Source of the DNA: Micavibrio_A sp041655955
GTDB lineage: Bacteria > Pseudomonadota > Alphaproteobacteria > Micavibrionales > Micavibrionaceae
Assembly (NCBI GenBank): GCA_041655955.1
Contig: JBBAEN010000003.1
Coordinates: 1 to 16,812 of the forward strand
DNA: 16,812 nucleotides
Reading direction: 5' to 3'
Shown here in pieces: positions 6,256 to 14,001 of this stretch. A program made the position numbers and the translations under genes. How positions within the stretch are numbered: position 1 is the first letter of the stretch; every line of letters begins with the position of its first letter. A model generated the notes under the pieces. It had not been told where the DNA came from and did not search any database. It worked only from the letters and a program-made list of their open reading frames with translations.

Positions 6256-8430
6256 TTATTGCGGTTGTTGCGCGATGCTGTCCGCCACGATGCCGGCGGT
6301 CAGGATTTGCGGCAGGATGACGGGTGCAGGCCGCGCGCCGCTCATCGCATTGCGCGGGCCGTAATAAACATAGATGGGAACGCCGGAACGTCCATATTCT
6401 TCCAGAAAATTCGTGATTTCCGGATTCTGGTTCGTCCAGTCGCCTTTGAGATAGCGGACGCCGTATTCATCGAAAGCGCCGCGCACGCGCCGGGTTTCAA
6501 GCGCGACTTTTTCATTCACCTTGCAGGTGATGCACCATGCCGCGGTCATATTGACGAAGACCGGATCGTCGCCTTTCAAAAGTGCATTGAGGCGGGCGCG
6601 GGTGAAGGGCTCGCCTTCGAGGACGGGGGATTCCACGGCGAGCGGCTCGCCGGAGATGGCGCGGCCCTGCGGCGCGGCCTCGGTAAAGAAGTTCGAGATT
6701 GCGAACAGGAAGGACAGGAGGGCCAGGATGATCACCGCGAAACGCCATTTGCGCCGCGACGGCAAGTGTTTGAACAGCCAGATGCCGAAAGCGACGGCGA
6801 CGAGGCCGAGCTGGGCGTAGAAAAGCTGGATAAACCCGACCTGTTCGGCCAGAACGGCGATAAGCCAGCCGACCGCGATGAACATCAGGAAGGCGAGGAA
6901 CTGGCGGAATGTTTCCATCCATGCGCCGGGCCGCGGCAGGCTGCGCTGCAGGGCCGGAACGAAGCTGAGCGCCAGATAGGGAAAGGCGAGGCCGAAGCCG
7001 AGCGCGAGGAAAACGCTCATCGCGACTGCGGCGCTTTGCGTCAGGGCGAACCCCATCGCCGCCGCCATAAAGGGGGCGGTGCAGGGCGTCGCGACGATGG
7101 TCGCAAGCACGCCGGTAAAGAATGTTCCGGCCACGCCTTGCTGCCGCGCCAGCGACTGGCCCGCATTGGACAGGCCGAAATCAATCTCGAAAAATCCTGC
7201 AAGGTTGAGGCCGAGCAAAAGGAAGAGATAGGCGAGGAAGAGGATGACGGCTGGATGCTGTAACTGGAAGCCCCAGCCTATCTGCGCGCCGCCCGCCTTC
7301 AGGATCAGCAAAAGCCCCGCGACAAGCGCGAATGATACGAGGATGCCGAGCGTATAGACAATGCCGTGGAGGCGCGCTTTCGCGGCCTCTTTGTCCTTTA
7401 GTTCGACAAGGCTCATCGCCTTCATCGAAAGGACGGGGAAGACGCATGGCATCAGGTTCAGGATTAGCCCGCCAAGGAAAGCGAGGAGGAGGGCTTTTGA
7501 AAAGCCGATGTCTTTTTGTTCGGCGGACGCGCCCGCGTTCGGCGCCGCGAGCTTGTTCAGGGCCGATACGCGGATTGCCTTGCGCGCGCCGCTTGCATCT
7601 TCATAGGCGATGACGAGTTTCGCCACGGGGATTTCCGCAAGGTCGCGGTCGCCGCGTTTATGCGTGATGGCCAGCACGTTGTTTTTCAAGGCCGCCGCGC
7701 TTTGTTCCGGATTGGCGATCATGCCCCATTCTTCGGGGTAAAGCTCGATGCTGCGCAGTTTGGTGAAGGCGGAGGGCATGTCGGTTTTCGTGCTGACGAT
7801 AAGCGTGCCGTTTTCTTCCGCAATCTCCGTCTGCCATCCCATATCGAGCGGCAATTTCCCGCGCGCCTGATCGACGGCCTGTCTGTGCGCCTCGCTCCCG
7901 TCATTGATGGTGAAAGAGGCCGTGTGGCTTTCGGGGATGCATATTTCCTGACAGACGAGGATTTCAAAATCCGCCGTGATGGTCTGCGGCCCCGCGGGCA
8001 GTTTTTTGGGAAGGGTGATGTCCTGCAGCAAAACAACTTCGTTTTCATAGCCGAAATTCATGAGCGGGCCGATCGGCATGCGTTTTGGAACGGGCCATTG
8101 GATGGCGTCTGCCTTGAGGCCGCCGATGCCGCCAACGCCGCTCCAGCTCGCGCGGGTTTCGGTGCCGGAATCGCCGGGATTGACCCAGTAAGTGTGCCAG
8201 CCTTTGCGGATTTTTTGGCGGATGCCGACCGTGACGGTTTCGCCGCCCTTCAGATCGGTTTTTTCCGGCAGCAATGTCACCGTTACATTGGGCGTATCGG
8301 GGACGGGGTTTGCCGCGCGGTATGCGGGCGCCCCCGCATTCGTACCGGGGAAAGCATGGGCCTGATGGGCCGCCCCCGCGGTGAATATGAGCAGGGCAAG
8401 GAAGAGGGCGGGGATAAATCTGGGATACAT
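6256..8430 (-). CDS. dsbD: DsbD/ScsB-type transmembrane thiol:disulfide interchange protein
   Basis: 724 aa. An N-terminal signal sequence (FIPALFLALLIFTAGAA) leads to a periplasmic domain (about 45-290) with the Cys pair C160 and C164 (VCQEICIPES). Next come about eight membrane segments (about 310-580), with the two core Cys in LNLMPCVFPV (C329) and ATPCTAPF (C450). A C-terminal periplasmic thioredoxin domain has AAWCITC (C633, C636). This is the electron path of DsbD proteins: thioredoxin reduces the membrane Cys, then the C-terminal CxxC, then the N-terminal pair, which delivers reductant to periplasmic clients. The N-terminal domain looks more like the ScsB subtype than E. coli DsbD, so the symbol is used in the broad sense. 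The ATG (8428-8430) has no strong ribosome site. It is first in an operon with the peroxiredoxin-like gene. Confidence 0.92.
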   Translation of the reverse strand: MYPRFIPALFLALLIFTAGAAHQAHAFPGTNAGAPAYRAANPVPDTPNVTVTLLPEKTDLKGGETVTVGIRQKIRKGWHTYWVNPGDSGTETRASWSGVGGIGGLKADAIQWPVPKRMPIGPLMNFGYENEVVLLQDITLPKKLPAGPQTITADFEILVCQEICIPESHTASFTINDGSEAHRQAVDQARGKLPLDMGWQTEIAEENGTLIVSTKTDMPSAFTKLRSIELYPEEWGMIANPEQSAAALKNNVLAITHKRGDRDLAEIPVAKLVIAYEDASGARKAIRVSALNKLAAPNAGASAEQKDIGFSKALLLAFLGGLILNLMPCVFPVLSMKAMSLVELKDKEAAKARLHGIVYTLGILVSFALVAGLLLILKAGGAQIGWGFQLQHPAVILFLAYLFLLLGLNLAGFFEIDFGLSNAGQSLARQQGVAGTFFTGVLATIVATPCTAPFMAAAMGFALTQSAAVAMSVFLALGFGLAFPYLALSFVPALQRSLPRPGAWMETFRQFLAFLMFIAVGWLIAVLAEQVGFIQLFYAQLGLVAVAFGIWLFKHLPSRRKWRFAVIILALLSFLFAISNFFTEAAPQGRAISGEPLAVESPVLEGEPFTRARLNALLKGDDPVFVNMTAAWCITCKVNEKVALETRRVRGAFDEYGVRYLKGDWTNQNPEITNFLEEYGRSGVPIYVYYGPRNAMSGARPAPVILPQILTAGIVADSIAQQPQ

Positions 8431-8460
8431 AGGGGGCTTTCACGATTTGGTTGCAAAACT

Positions 8461-8488
8461 AATCTAGCGTATGAGCAGGCTCTGTCCA
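8461..8488 (-). promoter_or_regulatory. Promoter of the dsbD operon
   Basis: On the minus strand: TGGACA (8488-8483, 5 of 6 to TTGACA), a 16-bp spacer, then TAGATT (8466-8461, 4 of 6 to TATAAT). The predicted start near 8454 gives a leader of about 24 nt before the ATG. The -35 hexamer is identical to that proposed for tRNA-Phe. Confidence 0.5.
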
Positions 8489-8582
8489 TCTATGCTACGG
8501 AGAAAAAAGGAATTATTATGACGGTGACAGGCTTTTTTATGAAAGGGGCTTTTTGAGGGGAAGGATATCCCCGCGCCGCGCC

Positions 8583-8680
8583 TTTTGATAGCGGGTTGAT
8601 GACGGGTTTTGATGGGGCTTTGATGACGGGGCTTTTTGGTGGAGGGCTTTTGGGTCGCGGGCTTTTTTGGTGATAAGCCT
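8583..8680. repeat. Degenerate tandem repeat, T-run plus G-run units of 11-15 bp
   Basis: Successive units begin with a run of T and end with GGG or GGGC: TTTTGATAGCGGG (8583), TTGATGACGGG (8596), TTTTGATGGGGC (8607), TTTGATGACGGGGC (8619), TTTTTGGTGGAGGGC (8633), TTTTGGGTCGCGGGC (8648), and a decayed unit from 8663. Unit lengths are 13, 11, 12, 14, 15 and 15. Confidence 0.6.
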
Positions 8681-8809
8681 TTCCGGCTCTGTGCTTCTTT
8701 GGTAATGAGCCTGTTCAAGGGCGATGCGCCCTGATTGCGTTTTTTCGGCGGGGCTGCCGGCTGGACTGGGAAATCAACGGGGCTGTGCGGGCGGGATGCG
8801 GGCGGAGCG

Positions 8810-8861
8810 CGGCCACACTTCGCGGCTACACTTCGTGGATGCATTTCGCGGCTATAGTTTA
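8810..8861. repeat. Four-copy 13-bp tandem repeat
   Basis: The exact period is 13: CGGCCACACTTCG (8810), CGGCTACACTTCG (8823), TGGATGCATTTCG (8836), CGGCTATAGTTTA (8849). The first two copies differ at one base. Confidence 0.7.
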
Positions 8862-8870
8862 AAGCGGGCA

Positions 8871-8922
8871 GGGCCGCATATATGCGGGCGGGCCGTATAT
8901 GCCCTATATCGGGCCTTATATT
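8871..8922. repeat. GGGCC-TATAT repeats with a perfect 14-bp palindrome
   Basis: GGGCCGCATATAT (8871), GGGCCGTATAT (8890) and GGGCCTTATAT (8911) recur about two helical turns apart. The first contains the perfect palindrome CCGCATATATGCGG (8874-8887). Lying 70-120 bp before the synthetase start, it could be an operator. This is inference only. Confidence 0.45.
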
Positions 8923-8990
8923 AAGAGAGATGAAAGCCGGGCTTGCAGGCGGTTTGGTGGATGGTTTTGTGGAAAGAAAAGGGATAAAAA

Positions 8991-11144
8991 ATGAGTGATA
9001 CCGCCTTATGGAGTCCTTCTGACCCGGATTCGAGCGATCTGGCGCAATTTATGCGCATGCTCATGTATGCGGGTGCGTCTTATGATGATTTTTGGCGCTG
9101 GAGTGTCGATAACCCACAGGAATTTTGGGATAATTTGTGGGATTTTTGCGAAATAATCGGTGAAAAAGGCGGAATTACCCTCGAAAATCCAGAAGATATG
9201 CAAAAATCACGGTTTTTCCCGCAAGGAAAGCTGAATTATGCCGAAAATATGCTCAAATATCGTGATGATCGGCCTGCTATTATCTTCCGGGACGAAAAAG
9301 GCCGCGAGCGGAGCCTGAGTTTCGCCGGACTGGCGGCGGAAGTCGCGCGCTGGCAAAAGCAATTTGAAATATGGGGCGTACAAAAGGGCGACCGTATCGC
9401 GGCCTGTATGCCCAATATGCCGGAAACGGTGATTGCCGTCCTTGCGAGCGCTTCCATCGGGGCTATCTGGTCGTCCGCCTCGCCGGATTTCGGCGTACAG
9501 GGGCTGATTGACCGTTTCGGGCAGATTGCGCCAAAGGTCTTTATCACCGTTGACGGGTATTTCTATGGCGGCAAGACAATCGACTGCCTCGATAAAGCCA
9601 GGCAAGTCTGCCCGCATCTCGAAGGGCTGGAACGTGTCGTGGTAGTTCCTTTCACCCACGAAGCGCCGGATATTTCAGCTCTGGCCAATGGTTGCCTGTG
9701 TACGTCTTTTGCGGGAAAAGAGGAGGCCGCCCATGACGGCGGCGCGGACGGGTGCGGGGAAGAGAATGCCGCGTACGCTAACAAGGAGAAGAGCGGCGCG
9801 GCTGGGGATGCGCAAAAAGGCCCCGCCGGCAGGTACGGGCCGTCTGCCGCCAGTGCCAATGCCGCCGCCGCAACCGCAACCGCAACTGCTGCCACCTCCG
9901 CCGCCGTTGCTGCCGCCGTTGCCGATCCGGTTCCGGAGCTGCGCTTCGAGCGCGTCGAATTCAACCACCCGCTTTTCATTATGTTTTCTTCCGGCACGAC
10001 CGGCGTGCCCAAATGCATCGTTCACGGCCATGGCGGGACGCTGCTTCAGCATGTCAAGGAGCATTGCTTGCAAAGCGATGTTAAATTCGGGGACAGGATA
10101 TTTTATTTTACGACCTGCGGCTGGATGATGTGGAACTGGCTTATCAGCGGCCTTGCCACGGGCGCCACGCTTTTGCTGTATGACGGATCGCCATTCCATC
10201 CGGACGGCAATGTCTTGTGGGATTTTGCCGAAAAACATAAGGCGACCTTGTTCGGGACATCCGCAAAATATATAGATGCCTTGAAATCCAATGGGTTAAA
10301 TCCGGGACGGGATTATAATTTATCAAGCTTGCGTACGCTCTGTTCAACCGGATCGCCGCTCGTCCATGAGAGTTTCGATTATGTGTACGCCGCCATCAAG
10401 AGCGACCTTCATCTGGCGTCCATTTCCGGCGGGACGGATATCGTATCCTGTTTCGTGCTGGGCAATCCGGTTTCTCCCGTCTGGCGGGGCGAAATACAGG
10501 GGGCCGGGCTTGGCATGGCGGTGGACGTTTTTGACGAGGACGGCAAGCCCTTGCCGCCGGGGGCGGGTTCCGGCGAGCTGGTCTGTACCAAGCCGTTTCC
10601 CTGTATGCCCGTCATGTTCTGGAACGACCCGGACGGGGCCAAGTACAGCGCCGCCTATTTCGAGCGGTTCGAGAATGTCTGGTGCCATGGCGACTGGATC
10701 GAGCGTACGTCCCATGGCGGCTTTATTATCCATGGACGTTCGGACGCGACCCTGAATCCGGGGGGTGTACGTATCGGGACGGCGGAAATCTACCGGCAGG
10801 TGGAACAGATAGCGGACGTGCAGGAAAGCATCGCCGTCGGGCAGGAATGGCAGGGGGATGTCCGCATCATCCTGTTTGTCCGCTTGAAAGAGGGGGTACG
10901 GCTCGATGAAAATCTGGAGGATCGTCTGCGGCGGCAAATCAGGGCGGGCGCGTCACCGCGTCACGTACCTGCAAAAATCATCGCCATTGCCGATATTCCG
11001 CGCACGAAATCCGGCAAGATCACCGAACTTGCCGTCCGCGACGTTATTCATGGCCGGAAAATCAAGAATGTCGAGGCGCTGGCAAACCCCGAAGCGCTCG
11101 ATCTCTACCGCAGGGATGAAGTTCAGGCTGTTTTGCGGGCATGA
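8991..11144 (+). CDS. Acetoacetyl-CoA synthetase with a low-complexity insert
   Basis: Acetoacetyl-CoA synthetase activates acetoacetate with ATP and CoA, feeding ketone bodies into central metabolism and often linked to polyhydroxybutyrate use. It is a cytoplasmic acyl-adenylate enzyme. The start is ATG 8991 after AAAAGGGATAAAAA. The product has 717 aa. The N-terminal FWRWSVDNPQEFWDNLWDF pattern and the motif order identify the family. The ATP-binding P-loop is FSSGTTGVPK (332-341); GWMMWNWLISGL follows; HGRSDATLNPGGVRIGTAEI is the hinge region; PRTKSGKITE carries the catalytic Lys (K676). Family members are usually about 650 aa. The excess lies at about 243-312, directly before the P-loop segment: a polar Gly/Ala/Glu stretch, then an almost pure Ala/Thr run. 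All catalytic motifs are intact, so the enzyme is probably active. No other polyhydroxybutyrate genes are present in the window. Confidence 0.93.
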   Translation: MSDTALWSPSDPDSSDLAQFMRMLMYAGASYDDFWRWSVDNPQEFWDNLWDFCEIIGEKGGITLENPEDMQKSRFFPQGKLNYAENMLKYRDDRPAIIFRDEKGRERSLSFAGLAAEVARWQKQFEIWGVQKGDRIAACMPNMPETVIAVLASASIGAIWSSASPDFGVQGLIDRFGQIAPKVFITVDGYFYGGKTIDCLDKARQVCPHLEGLERVVVVPFTHEAPDISALANGCLCTSFAGKEEAAHDGGADGCGEENAAYANKEKSGAAGDAQKGPAGRYGPSAASANAAAATATATAATSAAVAAAVADPVPELRFERVEFNHPLFIMFSSGTTGVPKCIVHGHGGTLLQHVKEHCLQSDVKFGDRIFYFTTCGWMMWNWLISGLATGATLLLYDGSPFHPDGNVLWDFAEKHKATLFGTSAKYIDALKSNGLNPGRDYNLSSLRTLCSTGSPLVHESFDYVYAAIKSDLHLASISGGTDIVSCFVLGNPVSPVWRGEIQGAGLGMAVDVFDEDGKPLPPGAGSGELVCTKPFPCMPVMFWNDPDGAKYSAAYFERFENVWCHGDWIERTSHGGFIIHGRSDATLNPGGVRIGTAEIYRQVEQIADVQESIAVGQEWQGDVRIILFVRLKEGVRLDENLEDRLRRQIRAGASPRHVPAKIIAIADIPRTKSGKITELAVRDVIHGRKIKNVEALANPEALDLYRRDEVQAVLRA
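9846..9923 (+). repeat. Ala/Thr low-complexity DNA inside the synthetase gene
   Basis: A run of GCC, GCA, ACC, GCT and GTT codons, including three near-repeats of CCGCAA, encodes about 26 residues that are almost all Ala, Thr, Ser or Val (residues 286-311). It looks like replication-slippage expansion. It forms the C-terminal half of the unusual insert. Confidence 0.75.
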
Positions 11145-11231
11145 AGTGATGCCGTAATTGATTCCGCTGGGCAAAACGGGCAATTCCCCTTTTCGGGGCG
11201 GCCTGTCTTGCCGGATAAAAGGCAGGTTATG

Positions 11232-11275
11232 TTTTATCAGGGCGATATTTTATCAAGGCGGTATTTTATCAGGGC
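11232..11275. repeat. Three-copy 16-bp tandem repeat
   Basis: TTTTATCAGGGC (11232), TTTTATCAAGGC (11248) and TTTTATCAGGGC (11264) recur at exactly 16 bp, with 4-bp spacers GATA and GGTA. One base differs in the middle copy. Confidence 0.8.
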
Positions 11276-11510
11276 AATTGGCGGTGGAGAAGGGCGGCCG
11301 ATAAAGCGGTTGGCGCGGGGCAGGAAAGAGGTTGTTGCCGGACGGGGAAGTGATTGTTCCGGACAGGGCATCGAGGCCGGCTGCGGGTTATGCGCCCGCG
11401 CGTTATTTTGTCCTATAATGGCTATTCCATAACGGCTGTTGCGGGGATGTTGTGGGGGCTTTGAGGCTATTATGGCCCCCCTATTGGCCCCCCATTGTCT
11501 TAAGGCAGGC

Positions 11511-11597
11511 GCATAGAGGGCGCATGGACGGTGTATGGGCGGCGCATAGGACAGGGGGCATAAGGCAGGGTGCATAGGACAGGGCATAAAACAGGGA
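11511..11597. repeat. GCAT-led tandem repeat, period 11 then 14 then 12
   Basis: Units begin GCAT or GTAT at 11511, 11522, 11533, 11544, 11558, 11572 and 11584. The first four are spaced exactly 11 bp apart. The later units share a GCATAGGACAGGG-like consensus spaced 14, 14 and 12 bp. The array ends 13 bp before the -35 box of the next gene. Confidence 0.7.
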
Positions 11598-11609
11598 AGA
11601 GGTTTTTTA

Positions 11610-11638
11610 TTGACATAATTCTTAATTTTCTGTAGAAA
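11610..11638 (+). promoter_or_regulatory. Strong promoter giving a probable leaderless transcript
   Basis: TTGACA (11610-11615, perfect consensus), an AT-rich 17-bp spacer, then TAGAAA (11633-11638, 4 of 6). Transcription would start about 7 bp after the -10, at or next to the ATG at 11645. There is no Shine-Dalgarno sequence, which fits a leaderless mRNA. Confidence 0.65.
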
Positions 11639-11644
11639 AACGCC

Positions 11645-12529
11645 ATGTCAATAAACCCGTCCGCAATTCAAGAGCGTATCGCCGGCCAGACAGTCTTTCT
11701 GGCGCGGCTTAAAGGAATCAACAAAACCTTGCGCGATCCTGATTTCAACCCGCTGGAATATGACAGCGAGGATATAAAGGGGATGGAGCTGCCGGGCGAG
11801 CTTGCGGACAAGCTGTCTTCCCGCGCGGGCAAAGACTTTATCGAACAGCAAATCGTGATTTTGACCCGTTCGCGGCAGATGGTGCATACGGCGCTCTTGC
11901 TCGTCGAAAGCCAGATGGCGCTTCAGGAAAAAGCTTGTCCGGCTTTATCCGGAAAAGGCGCTGCGTGGGATCATTCGGCGCTTTCGTCGATGCTTTATAA
12001 TTCCATCAGTTACCGCCAGAAATTGCGCGATCTCAATTTTCTGAACGCGGAAGAGGCGCAAGAACTCGCACATGAATTTTCGGACGTCCTGGAACATCAT
12101 CTCACCCTTACGCAAGAGGGGGTGCCGGCCGGCTATGAATCCGCCACGCGCGAAGGGCTTTTGCAAAAGATCGGGGAATTGCGCCTTAATACTCTTGATA
12201 TATGGCTTGACGCGTCGGACGCGCATATGGCGGCCATCAGCGGCGCGATGCGCGATGGTTTTACCATGAAGAAGGCCATGGACGAGGGCATTATTCCGGA
12301 TAGCGCGGCCACCCATAGCCGCATCCGCAAAAACCTCGATTATTCCAAAGCCGCCCTGATGGAGCATGACGTCAATCTCAGGCTGGCCGGACGGTTCAAC
12401 GAACGCGTCGCCGGGAGCGGGATACAGGCGGGGGGAGAGGATTTCCGCGCGGGTAAATATTACACTTTGGCGCCCTTGAACAAAATGCCGCATTTACCGC
12501 TTGATTTCATTACCCCCATTATGGCTTAA
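11645..12529 (+). CDS. Uncharacterised 294-aa protein
   Basis: I do not recognise this family. The start is ATG 11645, 6 bp after the -10 box of a consensus promoter with no ribosome site, so it is probably translated leaderless. The product is hydrophilic, has no signal peptide or membrane segment, and has a single Cys in EKACPAL. It looks mostly helical: charged amphipathic stretches such as GKDFIEQQIVILTRSRQMVHTALLLVESQM (in two parts, about 62-91) and EEAQELAHEFSDVLEHHLTL (about 135-154). The last 40 residues are less regular (AGKYYTLAPLNKMPHLP). Codon use and composition look like a real gene of this genome. It ends in TAA. It may be cytoplasmic; its neighbours, a synthetase and an aminotransferase, give no clear functional hint. 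Confidence 0.8.
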   Translation: MSINPSAIQERIAGQTVFLARLKGINKTLRDPDFNPLEYDSEDIKGMELPGELADKLSSRAGKDFIEQQIVILTRSRQMVHTALLLVESQMALQEKACPALSGKGAAWDHSALSSMLYNSISYRQKLRDLNFLNAEEAQELAHEFSDVLEHHLTLTQEGVPAGYESATREGLLQKIGELRLNTLDIWLDASDAHMAAISGAMRDGFTMKKAMDEGIIPDSAATHSRIRKNLDYSKAALMEHDVNLRLAGRFNERVAGSGIQAGGEDFRAGKYYTLAPLNKMPHLPLDFITPIMA

Positions 12530-12537
12530 TTCCCGTT

Positions 12538-12672
12538 ATGGTTTTTGACCCGACGCAAATTCTTGCCCCTTACGCCGCGCTTCCGATCGCGGCTACGGCT
12601 GTTTTCGCGTCCGCCGCCTCGATCGTTGCAGCAGCGGCGGTAGCAGCGTGCGCAGCGGCTTTGCCGCGATAA
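12538..12672 (+). CDS. Possible 44-aa Ala-rich membrane peptide
   Basis: ATG 12538 lies 8 bp after the TAA of the 294-aa gene and opens 44 codons to TAA. The peptide starts MVFDPTQILAPYAALPIAAT and continues as a hydrophobic Ala/Val stretch, long enough for one membrane helix, ending AAALPR. It has no Shine-Dalgarno sequence. The Ala-rich part comes from GC-rich, slightly repetitive DNA (GCAGCAGCGGCGG), so it may be spurious. The 218-bp gap holds nothing else I can identify. Confidence 0.3.
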   Translation: MVFDPTQILAPYAALPIAATAVFASAASIVAAAAVAACAAALPR

Positions 12673-12759
12673 TCCAGAGCCGTCAGCGCGTATCAGGCCC
12701 GCGCATCCCAAGCGAAAATTTCAAAAACAGACCGAATATCTTTACAGGTGATTTGTATC

Positions 12760-14001
12760 ATGCCTTCATCAACCCTTGATCTAGCAGACGTAAATTATAG
12801 CCCCATGTCACAGCCTCCTTCTTTCTTCCCGCCCGCGCCGGCCAAATTCCGATCCGTCCTCTCGGCCCTTTCGCCCAATCCGGGGGCGGAGATGCTCCGC
12901 TATGGCTGGACGAAGCCGGGCATTCTTTCACTGGCGCAGGGCGAGGGAAGCCTTGCCACACCGGATTTTATTGTCGAAGCCAGCCATAAGGCGCTTCGGG
13001 ACGGGAAGACATTTTACGCCCCCGTTCTGGGCGTGCCTGAATTGCGGCAGGAGCTTTCGACCTATTACGCGCGGCATTACGGGCAGCCTATCCCGGCGAG
13101 CCGGATTTTCGCGACCTCTTCCGGCACGACGGCGATGCATCTGGCGCTGACCTCCATCCTTGACGAGGGCGACGAGATTATCGCCGTCACGCCCATCTGG
13201 AAAAACCTGCTCGGCGCGATTGAGCTGACGCAGGCCGTGGGCGTACAGGTGCCGCTGGAATATAACGGTGAAAGCGGCAAATGGGCGCTGGATATGGACA
13301 GGCTGTTTGGCGCTGTGACGGCCAGGACGAAAGCCATCTTGCTGGTGACGCCCTCGAACCCGACGGGATGGACGATGAGCGGCCCGCAAATCAGGGAGGT
13401 TCTTGATTTCGCGCGGGCACGCGGCATCTGGATCGTCGCGGACGAGGTCTATGGGCGGATCGTTTATGACGGGACGCGCAGCCCCTCTTTCCTTGATCAC
13501 GCGCGGCCCGAAGACAGGCTGTTCGTCGTCAATTCCTTTTCAAAATCCTATGCGATGACGGGATGGCGGCTCGGCTGGCTGGTCGGCCCGCCGGATTCTG
13601 AAACGCCTTTGCGGGATCTCGCCCTCTACGACAATATGGGGCCGCCGACCTATGCGCAGTACGGGGCCATCGCCGCTATCCGCCACGGGGAGGAATTCAT
13701 CGCGCGGCAGGTCGAAGGCTGGCGTAAAAACCGCGACCTTGTCGTGCGGCGCTTTGCCGAACATGGCCGCATCATCATGCCGGAGCCGGAAGCGACCTTT
13801 TACGCCTTTTTCAAGGTCGAGGGCGAGGAGGATTGCATGGCGCTGGTAAGGCGGCTGATTGACGAGGGGAATTTGAGCCTCGCGCCCGGTTGCGCTTTCG
13901 GTAAGAATTGCCGCGGCTGGATTCGCATGTGCTTTGCCGTTTCCGAAGAAAAGATGGTGGAGGCGCTGGACAGGCTGGAAAGCGTTGTTCCTCCGGCCTG
14001 A
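12760..14001 (+). CDS. Class I/II PLP-dependent aminotransferase
   Basis: I prefer ATG 12760, 9 nt after AGGTGA. The frame is open 12 bp upstream to a GTG, and ATG 12805 (MSQPPSFF) is a fair alternative, since homology seems to begin near FRSVLSALSPNPG. The length from 12760 is 413 aa, usual for fold-type I aminotransferases. In that numbering: SSGTTAMHLAL for phosphate binding (about 120), SNPTG with Asn200 (199-203), ADEVYGRIVYDG with Asp228 and Tyr231, SFSKSYAMTGWRLGW with the Schiff-base Lys262, and WIRMCFA with the carboxylate-binding Arg389. It transfers amino groups between an amino acid and a 2-oxo acid in the cytoplasm. The substrate cannot be fixed from sequence alone; aspartate- or aromatic-type is most likely. 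It stands alone on its strand between two gaps. Confidence 0.92.
   Translation: MPSSTLDLADVNYSPMSQPPSFFPPAPAKFRSVLSALSPNPGAEMLRYGWTKPGILSLAQGEGSLATPDFIVEASHKALRDGKTFYAPVLGVPELRQELSTYYARHYGQPIPASRIFATSSGTTAMHLALTSILDEGDEIIAVTPIWKNLLGAIELTQAVGVQVPLEYNGESGKWALDMDRLFGAVTARTKAILLVTPSNPTGWTMSGPQIREVLDFARARGIWIVADEVYGRIVYDGTRSPSFLDHARPEDRLFVVNSFSKSYAMTGWRLGWLVGPPDSETPLRDLALYDNMGPPTYAQYGAIAAIRHGEEFIARQVEGWRKNRDLVVRRFAEHGRIIMPEPEATFYAFFKVEGEEDCMALVRRLIDEGNLSLAPGCAFGKNCRGWIRMCFAVSEEKMVEALDRLESVVPPA

Larger units (their letters stand above)
8489..8990. other. Divergent intergenic region between dsbD and the synthetase gene
   Basis: About 500 bp with no convincing gene. It contains three blocks of degenerate short repeats (8583-8680, 8810-8861, 8871-8922). 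A minus-strand frame across 8464-8844 would encode a Lys/Pro/Ser-rich peptide, but this is what the T-run/G-run repeats give in any frame, so I do not call it. I could not find a convincing promoter for the synthetase gene. Confidence 0.5.
11145..11644. other. 500-bp gap after the synthetase gene
   Basis: No gene is called. The synthetase frame stays open after its TGA to a TAA at 11430, and a minus-strand frame is open across 11237-11587, but both translate low-complexity repeat DNA. The gap holds a 16-bp repeat (11232-11275), an 11-14 bp repeat (11511-11597) and the promoter of the next gene. CCCC-TTTTC-GGGG at about 11188 is a short hairpin without a T-tract, so I see no convincing terminator. 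Confidence 0.5.

Noticed and set aside
6091..8556. Long plus-strand open frames (6091-7263 and 7516-8556) over dsbD
   Set aside because: Both are antisense to the clear dsbD gene; their Arg/Gly/Asp-rich translations look like reverse complements of hydrophobic coding sequence.
8464..8844. 126-codon minus-strand frame, Lys/Pro-rich and histone-H1-like in look
   Set aside because: The Lys-Pro pattern comes straight from the T-run/G-run DNA repeat. It has no ribosome site, and the frame overlaps the dsbD promoter.
11237..11587. 116-codon minus-strand frame in the gap after the synthetase
   Set aside because: It translates tandem repeat DNA into Pro/Ala/Arg-rich sequence, with no ribosome site or domain.
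12776..12801. TTGATC / TATAGC promoter that would make the aminotransferase leaderless at ATG 12805
   Set aside because: The spacer is only 14 bp, and ATG 12760 has a better ribosome site (AGGTGA).
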